In this document: positions 7,431 through 14,109 of the stretch, in pieces
Position numbering within the stretch: the first letter of the stretch is position 1
Layout: each line of letters opens with the position of its first letter
Assembly: GCA_944322355.1 (NCBI GenBank)
Contig: CALUOT010000020.1
Span: 1 to 44,750 of the forward strand
DNA from: an uncultured Bacteroides sp.
GTDB taxonomy: Bacteria > Bacteroidota > Bacteroidia > Bacteroidales > Bacteroidaceae
Reading direction: 5' to 3'
DNA length: 44,750 nt
Translations under genes and position numbers: made by a program
Notes under the pieces: generated by a model
The model's input: only the letters and a program-made list of their open reading frames with translations
Databases searched by the model: none
What the model was told of the DNA's origin: nothing

Positions 7431-9086
7431 ATGACAACAATCAAATGTCTGTTTCTATTCCTGTTATGCGTCTGCCCCGGGCTTTTGCAGGCATCCGATG
7501 AAACCGTCTGGCCTCAAAAGGGCTTGGTGGCTTTGTGGGACTTTACGCAAGACCCCAAGAAAGACTTGGTGGGAAATAGAAAGATATTCTATAAGTCACG
7601 GTATTATAAGCCCACACGGGACTATAGCGTCGATACGTTGGCCAACGGACGTATCGGGCTGGCCACCGATGCCACGCTGCCCTTTACGTTGCAGAACTCG
7701 CCGGATACCATCACTTTGGTATTGACTTATGCCCCTGAGGATGAAGATGTGGACGAGTTGGATGAAGAACTGTTGCGTATGGGACGGTTGGGATATTTTA
7801 CAGCGGATGATGGTGTGATGGAGTGTGGTGGATATATGTCGACCGCTTATGAGACTTTCATCCAGTATACGATACCCATGAAATGTGATAAAGATGGCTA
7901 TGTAAGGCTTATCTTCAGCTTGTATGGTTTGCCATCGGACGAAGAAAAACCTGGCGTCTTTCATTATGCCCAAGGTATATCCGCATCGGGTGAACAACAT
8001 TGGTCGTACCAGTGGCGCAATTTGCAAGCCATTGATTATAGTCGGGATAAGAATAAAAAAGACAGCATCTCTGTGTTTGCTCCTGCGAACCTGCTTGAAG
8101 TGGCTTTGTATGACCGGTTGCTGACCGAGGAAGAGCAGACGGTCCTGATGGGTACGAAGCGGGTAAAGGTGTTTCAGCCCGATTCCGACCACAGCCGGAT
8201 GGACTGGAGATGGCCTTTCCCGGTGGCTATGATGATTTGGGTCATCGTGCAAGGCGTGAAGCAGTGGAGAAAGAGGTACAAGCCCGTCAGCCGTCAGTGG
8301 ATCATGAATCATTATCCTCAGCAAGCGGACTGCCTGGAGAAGGCAAAGGAGCATGTGAGGTTGGCCTGGTGGGTGTTTGGTTCACCGGATGCACCCAAGT
8401 ATCCCAAAACGGATGAAGAGATGGATAGGGTAGTCCGGGAGTTGGATGCAGCGATAGCGACGGGATGTGTGGACGATGAGATGGTGACGGAGTACAACAA
8501 GCTGTCCGCGCTGGTGAATCATTGTCGGCAGTATACTTGTACGAACCGTTTTGCTTTCATGATGGCTATGTTTTTGTTGGTGCTGGCTGCATTGGAGCCG
8601 CTCACCGACTATAATTTCATTGACTATACAATGAAGAGCCGTGCCTTCTACATTTATTATCTGACTGCTTTGGCCACTATTGTATGCGGTTTTGCCGAAC
8701 GCTATCGGGGGTATTACGGTCAGCCCATTCCCCGTGCAACACGCATCATGTCGGCCATGGTGAAAGCCGCTACTGTAGTAGGACAGGCCGGCTTGGTAGT
8801 GGGAACCACGGTGGTAGGATTGGTGACTGCTTTCTTGGGCATGTTGGTTCTTTGGTTGAGGATTGCGCTCAGTTTTATTGTCGAATTTGCGATTGTGGTG
8901 GTAAAGACCGGGGCTGTAGTGGCTACGGGCGTAACCGGTCTGACTGCCGGTTTAGTTGTCGGTGGAATCTTGATGTTTATTCTGGCTTGGTTGGCTTATT
9001 ATGTATTCATCGCTATCCTGTGGTGTCTGGTGTTCGCCTTGCCCATTGGCAGCTATTACATGGCTCGAAATATAGGAAAATGGTAA
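7431..9086 (+). CDS. Exported LamG-like plus multi-pass membrane protein, function unknown
   Basis: This is a 551-residue protein. Residues 1-21 form a signal peptide (LFLFLLCVCPGLLQA). About 25-250 looks like a concanavalin/LamG-type beta domain: GLVALWDFTQDP near its start and a final strand with LLEVALYDRLLTEEE are typical of such jelly rolls. A membrane helix follows at about 262-279, then a soluble acidic helical segment, then five or more hydrophobic segments from about 373 to the C-terminus, including a Gly/Val/Ala-rich stretch. Thus a periplasmic lectin-like domain appears tethered to a membrane bundle. It is followed after 66 bp by another membrane protein gene in the same direction. 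I do not recognise a named family. Confidence 0.75.
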   Translation: MTTIKCLFLFLLCVCPGLLQASDETVWPQKGLVALWDFTQDPKKDLVGNRKIFYKSRYYKPTRDYSVDTLANGRIGLATDATLPFTLQNSPDTITLVLTYAPEDEDVDELDEELLRMGRLGYFTADDGVMECGGYMSTAYETFIQYTIPMKCDKDGYVRLIFSLYGLPSDEEKPGVFHYAQGISASGEQHWSYQWRNLQAIDYSRDKNKKDSISVFAPANLLEVALYDRLLTEEEQTVLMGTKRVKVFQPDSDHSRMDWRWPFPVAMMIWVIVQGVKQWRKRYKPVSRQWIMNHYPQQADCLEKAKEHVRLAWWVFGSPDAPKYPKTDEEMDRVVRELDAAIATGCVDDEMVTEYNKLSALVNHCRQYTCTNRFAFMMAMFLLVLAALEPLTDYNFIDYTMKSRAFYIYYLTALATIVCGFAERYRGYYGQPIPRATRIMSAMVKAATVVGQAGLVVGTTVVGLVTAFLGMLVLWLRIALSFIVEFAIVVVKTGAVVATGVTGLTAGLVVGGILMFILAWLAYYVFIAILWCLVFALPIGSYYMARNIGKW

Positions 9087-9152
9087 GAGTCACGAGCCAT
9101 GCGTGGAAAAGCATTTCATTTGAATAAGACGGATTTTTAAAATTAAATAGTT

Positions 9153-10016
9153 ATGGACGAAAAAGTAAAGAAACAAAGGTTTCTGCAATTGCAATTCTGT
9201 ATGCTGTTGCTGGTGTGTACGTTGTTACCCGATTTGGGTGCTCTGTTGGATTTGCCCAGTTTCGATGTGGCGGTGTTCTGCTGCCAGTTGGTGGGTATTG
9301 TAGGCGGTGCGTTGGCTCTGTATGGGTCCTATAAGGAAGGTCCCCTGCCACCGGTGTTCTTGGGACTGTCAGGCGGCGGTATCGTATTGGGTGTGCTGTC
9401 ACTGATTCCCGGTGTGCCTGTCTGGCTGGACTACATCGGCCTGATAGCCTTGTTGATTGCGTTGTTCATGAGTAGCGGGGCATTGGGCATCCGGTGGAAA
9501 AGTGCAGGCAGCCAAGGTGCCTACTTGGTGCTGATGGCCATCCTGCTGCATGTGTACAACAACATCGGCGATTCGACGATGAGCGGCATTGCGGCTTTGG
9601 TGGGGCTGATTCTCTTCTTCTTGGGCTTGGGCAAGCTGGGCGGAAGCCTGGACAGCAAGGGTGCTCAAGGCATTTCGCGTTTGAAGATTGCCGTGATATT
9701 GGGCATTGTGGCTGTGGTGTTCGGTTGGATTCCGCTGTTGGGCAGCGTGGTGGCCGGTATTCTGCTGATTATCGGCTTCATCGTCGAGTTCTTGGGATAT
9801 AGTTCGATGATGCAATCGGCTTCTTTGGGTGCGGAAGGTCAGGCCGGTGCGGGCAAACTGCGCATCAGCATGATCGTGTTGCTGGTAGCCGCCGTGATCG
9901 ATTTGTTCCCGTTGACGGGCATGGTCGTAGGGCTCGTTTCGCTGGTAGCCCTTTGGTTCGTATTCAAAGGCTGGACCATGGTACTCTGGGGGCTGGAAGA
10001 CGGAACAGCCCGGTAA
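9153..10016 (+). CDS. Multi-pass membrane protein, function unknown
   Basis: This 287-residue, very hydrophobic protein has about eight predicted membrane helices separated by short loops, with no signal peptide and a short charged N-terminus (MDEKVKKQR). The helices are rich in Gly, Leu and Val (GIVGGALALYG, LGIVAVVFGWIPLLGSVVAG). No transport or catalytic motif is visible. It follows the LamG/membrane gene on the same strand and could be its partner. The opposite gene (M16 peptidase) converges on it, with array C between them. Confidence 0.75.
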   Translation: MDEKVKKQRFLQLQFCMLLLVCTLLPDLGALLDLPSFDVAVFCCQLVGIVGGALALYGSYKEGPLPPVFLGLSGGGIVLGVLSLIPGVPVWLDYIGLIALLIALFMSSGALGIRWKSAGSQGAYLVLMAILLHVYNNIGDSTMSGIAALVGLILFFLGLGKLGGSLDSKGAQGISRLKIAVILGIVAVVFGWIPLLGSVVAGILLIIGFIVEFLGYSSMMQSASLGAEGQAGAGKLRISMIVLLVAAVIDLFPLTGMVVGLVSLVALWFVFKGWTMVLWGLEDGTAR

Positions 10017-10041
10017 GGGTAATCAATGAATAACTGGTTGG

Positions 10042-10129
10042 GAAACATCGTATCTTCTCACCCGAAACATACTATGTTAGGGTGTAAAAGATACGATGTT
10101 TTGTGTGAAAAGATACTATGTTTTCGGGG
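10042..10129. repeat. 22-bp-period palindrome array C (4 units)
   Basis: Units begin at 10042, 10064, 10086 and 10108. The cores are AACATCGTATCTT, AACATACTATGTT, AAGATACGATGTT and AAGATACTATGTT. Unit 2 is a perfect odd palindrome, and unit 3 is the reverse complement of unit 1. The last unit runs through the stop codon (10116-10118) and the final codons of the M16 peptidase gene. The array separates two convergent genes. Confidence 0.75.
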
Positions 10130-11366
10130 AGGACGTTTTCCGGTAGTGGAGCACGATACTGTTTTCCCGGCGGAAAGCCCGGTCGGCCACTTGATGCAGA
10201 TGGTCGGAGGTGACGGCCCGGTAACGGTCGGTCTCGCTGTTGATGTCCTCGGCCCGGCCCGTCAGTTCGAACCAAGCCAGGTTGGTGGCCACGTTCAGGT
10301 AGCTGATGTTGCCGAATACCTGGGTGGCTTCGAACTTGTTTTTCACTTTTTCCAGCTCGCGTTCGTCCACGGGATTCCGACGCAGATCTTCCAGTTCGGC
10401 ACGTACGGCGGCTTCGGCTTCTTCCAGGGGGACGCCTGCCGAGGGCCTTCCGCTGATGTGCAGCAGGCCGGCATCGCGCGAACCGCTGATGTAGGCATCG
10501 ATTTGTGAGAATAGTTTCTGCTCCTGCACCAGGTGGCGGTTCAGGCGGCTGGAACGTCCGTTGGACAACAGGTCGGACAGGATGTCGAAAGCGTAGTAAT
10601 CGGGTTCGTTGCGCCGGCACATGTGGAAGGCCATGAACAGGGCATCGAGCGGCACGGGACGTTCTACGGTGAGTCGTCTTTCCTCGGTCTGTTTGGGTTC
10701 CACGGGCAATTGGCGGACGGGTACTTCGCGTCGGGGAATGGGTCCGAACCACTTCTCGGTGAGGCGGACGGTTTCTTCCCACGTGATATGTCCGGTGACG
10801 GCCAGTACGGCGTTGTTGGGTGCATAGTGACGGTAGAAGAACGTCCGCACTTCATCGAGTGTCGCCCCGGCGATGTGCGACAGTTCGCGTCCGATGGTGG
10901 GCCAGCGGTAGGGATGCACCTGGTAGGCCAAGGGGCGGATCAGGTGTCCCACGTCGCCATAAGGCTGGTTAAGGCAACGTTGCTTGAATTCCTCCATCAC
11001 CACGCCCCGTTGCACTTCGAGGCTTCGCTCGCTGAAAGCCAGTCCCAGCATGCGGTCGGACTCCAACCAGAAGGCTGTCTCCACGTTGGCGTGCGGCACG
11101 GTGAGGTAGTAGTTGGTGATGTCGTTGTTGGTCCACGCATTGTTTTCGCCTCCTGCCGACTGGAGGGGCGCGTCATAGTCGGGTATGTGGAGGGATCCTC
11201 CGAACATCAGGTGCTCGAAGAGGTGGGCAAAGCCCGTGTGCGAGGGATGCTCGTCGCGTGCTCCCACGTCATAGACGATGTTCAGCGCCACCATCTGTGT
11301 CCCGGTGTCTTCGTGATGCACCAGCCGCAGGCCGTTGTCCAGTGTCAGGCGATGAATGTCTATCAT
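10116..11366 (-). CDS. M16 family zinc metallopeptidase (insulinase/pitrilysin type)
   Basis: This 416-residue protein has the inverted zinc motif H48-L-F-E51-H52 and a downstream glutamate at 125/126 (VVMEEF), as in M16B peptidases such as the mitochondrial processing peptidase beta type. The C-terminal half contains the second M16 domain with the SRLNRHLVQEQKL segment. No signal peptide is seen, so it may be cytosolic. The start overlaps the stop of the upstream cyclophilin gene by 4 bp (ATGA), so the two are translationally coupled. The last few codons lie in repeat array C, so the C-terminal tail is probably repeat-derived. Confidence 0.93.
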   Translation of the reverse strand: MIDIHRLTLDNGLRLVHHEDTGTQMVALNIVYDVGARDEHPSHTGFAHLFEHLMFGGSLHIPDYDAPLQSAGGENNAWTNNDITNYYLTVPHANVETAFWLESDRMLGLAFSERSLEVQRGVVMEEFKQRCLNQPYGDVGHLIRPLAYQVHPYRWPTIGRELSHIAGATLDEVRTFFYRHYAPNNAVLAVTGHITWEETVRLTEKWFGPIPRREVPVRQLPVEPKQTEERRLTVERPVPLDALFMAFHMCRRNEPDYYAFDILSDLLSNGRSSRLNRHLVQEQKLFSQIDAYISGSRDAGLLHISGRPSAGVPLEEAEAAVRAELEDLRRNPVDERELEKVKNKFEATQVFGNISYLNVATNLAWFELTGRAEDINSETDRYRAVTSDHLHQVADRAFRRENSIVLHYRKTSSPKT

Positions 11367-12202
11367 TCCAGTACGGTCACTTTTCGGATCATTACGTCTT
11401 CTTCCGGGCGGTCGTTGCGGTCGGTTTTCACCCGCTGAATCTTATCGACTACGTCCATGCCTTCCAGTACTTCGCCAAAGACGGTGTAGTCTCCGTCCAG
11501 ATGGGGCACACCGCCCACGGTGGTATAGGCAGCTACTTGCTCGGGGGTGAAGTGGAATTCGGGTTGTCCGGCCAGTTGCTTTTCCGTCTGAGCCATCAAG
11601 GTGTCTTGCAGGGCTATCAGGCCTTCTTCATCGCCTGCTTTGCGCATCTGGTAGATTTCTTTAGCATGTTTGGCAGCCAGGGCGTTGAACACATTGTTGT
11701 AGTTTCGGTAGTTCATTTGTTGCTCCATGTCGAGCAGGGTCGAGTCGTTGTATACCTTTCCGGTGACGATGTAGAACTGGCATCCCGATGAGGCTTTCTC
11801 CGGATTGACCTGGTCGCCCTGACGAGCTGCTGACAAGGCGCCTCTCTTGTGGAAATAGCGGGGATAGACGAACTCTGCAGGAATGGTGTAGCCCACGTCG
11901 CCGGCTCCCAGCATCTGGCCTTTGGGTGCTCCTTTCGAATCGGGGTCGCCTGCCTGTATCATAAAATCCTTGATCACCCGGTGGAAGAGGGTTCCTTCGT
12001 AGGTGCCGTTTTCGGCCAGCTTGATGAAATTGTCACGATGTTTCGGTGTCTCATTGTACAGCTTAACGACGATGTCGCCTGCCGTAGTTTCAATTTTCAG
12101 TTTGGTTTCTTCGTTCATATCTCTTTCTTTCTTTTGCCCCGACCCACATGCCACGCAGCACAAAGTCAGCAGGGTTGATAATGCAATAAAAATCTTCTTC
12201 AT
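11363..12202 (-). CDS. Cyclophilin-type peptidyl-prolyl isomerase, lipoprotein
   Basis: This 279-residue protein has lipidation Cys19 in CCVAC and a Lys/Glu-rich linker, followed by a cyclophilin domain from about residue 35 (IETTAGDIVVKLYNETPKHRDNF, LFHRVIKDFMIQAGDP). An insert of about 70 residues (YNDSTLLDMEQQ to LAGQPEFHF) splits the domain before the final VFGEVLEGMDVVDKI motif; this insert recurs in Bacteroidetes cyclophilins. It catalyses proline isomerisation in envelope proteins. A minus-strand TATATTTG element lies at 12230-12237. It is followed by, and overlaps, the M16 peptidase gene. Confidence 0.94.
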   Translation of the reverse strand: MKKIFIALSTLLTLCCVACGSGQKKERDMNEETKLKIETTAGDIVVKLYNETPKHRDNFIKLAENGTYEGTLFHRVIKDFMIQAGDPDSKGAPKGQMLGAGDVGYTIPAEFVYPRYFHKRGALSAARQGDQVNPEKASSGCQFYIVTGKVYNDSTLLDMEQQMNYRNYNNVFNALAAKHAKEIYQMRKAGDEEGLIALQDTLMAQTEKQLAGQPEFHFTPEQVAAYTTVGGVPHLDGDYTVFGEVLEGMDVVDKIQRVKTDRNDRPEEDVMIRKVTVLE

Positions 12203-12229
12203 TTCCTCTTTTTGTTTAATTTAAGTCTG

Positions 12230-12237
12230 CAAATATA
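12230..12237 (-). promoter_or_regulatory. -7 element for the cyclophilin/M16 operon
   Basis: The minus strand reads TATATTTG, an exact TAnnTTTG match, 28 bp before the start codon. No TTTG was found at the normal -33 spacing. Confidence 0.5.
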
Positions 12238-12258
12238 CTAAAATCAGTCAAAAGCACT

Positions 12259-12266
12259 TACCTTTG
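12259..12266 (+). promoter_or_regulatory. -7 element for the sigma-54 activator
   Basis: TACCTTTG matches TAnnTTTG. Transcription would begin near 12273, leaving a leader of only 12 nt to the first ATG (12285) or 21 nt to the second (12294). Confidence 0.5.
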
Positions 12267-12284
12267 TATCGGAAAAGTTAAAAA

Positions 12285-13658
12285 ATGCAGGCTATGAAAT
12301 CCATTTTGATTGTAGAAGACGACATCACGTATGGCATGATGATGAAAACTTGGCTCGGGAAGAAAGGTTTCCAAGTCTATACGGCCAGTAGCGTGACACG
12401 TGCCCAAAAGATGATTGAGACGGAAGAAATCGACCTGATTCTCTCCGACCTGCGTCTGCCCGACCGGGATGGCATAGACCTCTTGAAATGGTTAGGAAAG
12501 CAGGGATACACCCTGCCGCTTATCATCATGACGGGATATGCTGACATACAGTCGGCCGTACAGACCATGAAGCTGGGTGCCTGCGACTACATAGCCAAAC
12601 CCATCAATCCCGATGAACTGCTTAAGAAAATGGATGAGGCGCTGAAAGGAGGTGCCCGTACACAAGGGGTGACCGCCGGGTCCGTTTCGCACAAGAAGAA
12701 GGACGAAATGCCTGCATCGGTCTCTGCCACCGACTTCCTGGAAGGGGAAAGCGATGCCGCCAAGCAACTCTACAATTACGTGAAGCTGGTGGCTCCCACC
12801 AACATGTCCGTGCTTATCAATGGTGCCAGCGGGACGGGCAAGGAATACGTGGCCCACCGCATTCACCAGCTCAGCAAGCGGGCTCACCAGCCTTTTGTGG
12901 CCATCGATTGCGGGGCTATCCCTAAAGAACTGGCCGCATCGGAGTTCTTCGGCCATGTGAAAGGGGCTTTTACCGGTGCCTTGACGGATAAAGCCGGTGC
13001 TTTTGTGGAAGCTAACGGCGGAACCATCTTTCTGGATGAAATCGGTAACTTAGGATATGAAGTGCAGATACAGTTGCTGCGTGCCTTACAGGAGCGCAAG
13101 ATACGCCCCATCGGCTCTAATAAAGAAGTCCAAGTAGACGTGCGGCTTATTTCGGCCACCAATGAGAACCTGGAACATCAAATCGGGAAAGGCACTTTCC
13201 GCGAAGACCTGTATCACCGCATCAATGAGTTCACCCTCTACATGCCTCAACTGAAAGACCGGAAAGAAGACATCCTGTTGTTTGCCAACTTCTTCCTCGA
13301 CCAGGCCAACCGGGAGATGGACAAACACCTGACCGGCTTCGACCTGCAGGCTTGCAAGGCGATGGAGGCTTATCACTGGCCGGGAAATCTGCGGCAGATG
13401 AAGAACATGGTGCGTCGGGCCACGCTGCTGGCTACCGGCAAGTTCATTACCATCAACGAACTGGCCGATTTGAATCATCCGGCGACCGACCTCAAGGCAA
13501 GCATGCCCCTGCGAAACGGCGAAATGGAGAAACAACACATCATGGAAGCGTTGCGGCAAACGGGAAACAACAAGAGCCGGGCAGCCCAACTGTTGGGTAT
13601 CGACCGGAAAACGCTTTATAACAAGCTCAAATTGTATGACATTGAGGAGGCACTGTAG
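12285..13658 (+). CDS. NtrC-family sigma-54-dependent response regulator
   Basis: This 457-residue protein has three domains. A receiver occupies about 5-120, with acidic pocket E11-D12-D13, phospho-acceptor D55, T83 and K105. An AAA+ sigma-54 interaction domain occupies about 150-380, with Walker A GASGTGKE at 180-187 and the sigma-54 contact loop GAFTGA at 227-232. A Fis-type helix-turn-helix occupies about 415-450 (NKSRAAQLLGIDRKTLYNKL). It activates RpoN promoters when phosphorylated. ATG at 12294 (MKSILIVEDD) is the more typical receiver start. No kinase gene is adjacent; the only kinase in the window is 12 kb away and already carries its own receiver. A weak sigma-54-like site lies at 13768, just downstream. 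Confidence 0.95.
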   Translation: MQAMKSILIVEDDITYGMMMKTWLGKKGFQVYTASSVTRAQKMIETEEIDLILSDLRLPDRDGIDLLKWLGKQGYTLPLIIMTGYADIQSAVQTMKLGACDYIAKPINPDELLKKMDEALKGGARTQGVTAGSVSHKKKDEMPASVSATDFLEGESDAAKQLYNYVKLVAPTNMSVLINGASGTGKEYVAHRIHQLSKRAHQPFVAIDCGAIPKELAASEFFGHVKGAFTGALTDKAGAFVEANGGTIFLDEIGNLGYEVQIQLLRALQERKIRPIGSNKEVQVDVRLISATNENLEHQIGKGTFREDLYHRINEFTLYMPQLKDRKEDILLFANFFLDQANREMDKHLTGFDLQACKAMEAYHWPGNLRQMKNMVRRATLLATGKFITINELADLNHPATDLKASMPLRNGEMEKQHIMEALRQTGNNKSRAAQLLGIDRKTLYNKLKLYDIEEAL

Positions 13659-13691
13659 AACAATTCCACACTGTTTCCACACTTTCTACAG
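13653..13691. repeat. Inverted repeat with TTCCACAC direct repeats
   Basis: CTGTAGAA (13653-13660, overlapping the stop codon of the regulator) pairs with TTCTACAG (13684-13691). TTCCACAC occurs at 13664, 13675 and 13695, spaced 11 and 20 bp. This does not fit the 22-bp arrays. It may be a 3' end structure or protein-binding cluster. Confidence 0.45.
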
Positions 13692-13767
13692 CTTTTCCAC
13701 ACTTTCTCGTTAGGAATTCAAATTTACACATCCCTGTTTATCAGTAGATTATGGGGGAACATAAAGA

Positions 13768-13784
13768 TTGGCATGATTTTTGGT
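13768..13784 (+). promoter_or_regulatory. Weak sigma-54-like -24/-12 site
   Basis: TTGGCATGATTTTTGGT has a GG doublet at -24 and the correct 10-base gap to the -12 doublet, but the -12 doublet is GG where the consensus has GC. It lies directly after a sigma-54 activator gene and points into the otherwise geneless gap. Confidence 0.25.
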
Positions 13785-13794
13785 ACTTATTCTA

Positions 13795-14105
13795 TGCGAT
13801 AAGGTTAAAAATATGACAAAACTTAAAACCCTCAACTAAACCAACGAAGAGCAAGTGAAAGATAAAAGTTAGTATTAGTAGTAGCCCTGTTTATGTTTGT
13901 TTGTGGAAGTCTCCCGGCAAAGTCTTTCGGACTTGCCGGGTAGACCTAATCCAAGAGAGAAAGAGACACCAGCCCTACGTCGCTTTCCTTTGCCAACTCC
14001 GCCAGACGAAGCGTAACTTCTACTCATCAAGATGCTGAATAAGAGTAAGCCACTAACAAGACAAAAGCCGTTCCCATCTTGTCTATTCTGGGGAACGGCT
14101 TTTTC
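13795..14105 (+). ncRNA. Candidate structured small RNA between the regulator and the S9 peptidase gene
   Basis: This 451-bp gap has no convincing gene. It holds an 8-codon frame (13813-13839, MTKLKTLN) and a very stable hairpin at 13909-13945: GTCT/AGAC plus CCCGGCAA/TTGCCGGG plus GTC/GAC, with loop TTTCG and two single-base bulges. A further CGCTT/AAGCG pairing lies near 13980-14012, and an intrinsic terminator at 14063-14104. A promoter candidate lies at 13768. The combination suggests an RNA of about 300 nt. I could not match it to any known RNA family (tmRNA, RNase P, 6S and common riboswitches were considered and not supported). Confidence 0.3.
14063..14105. terminator. Bidirectional intrinsic terminator
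   Basis: AAAAGCCGTTCCC pairs with GGGGAACGGCTTTT around a loop of about 14 bases, and T-rich sequence follows on the plus strand. On the minus strand the stem also ends in a short T-run, so it can end the S9 peptidase transcript (stop at 14110) as well as any plus-strand RNA from the gap. Confidence 0.8.
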
Positions 14106-14109
14106 TTTT

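Noticed and set aside
13653-13700. TTCCACAC repeats as a seventh 22-bp array
   Set aside because: Spacings are 11 and 20 bp, not 22, and no palindromic core is present.
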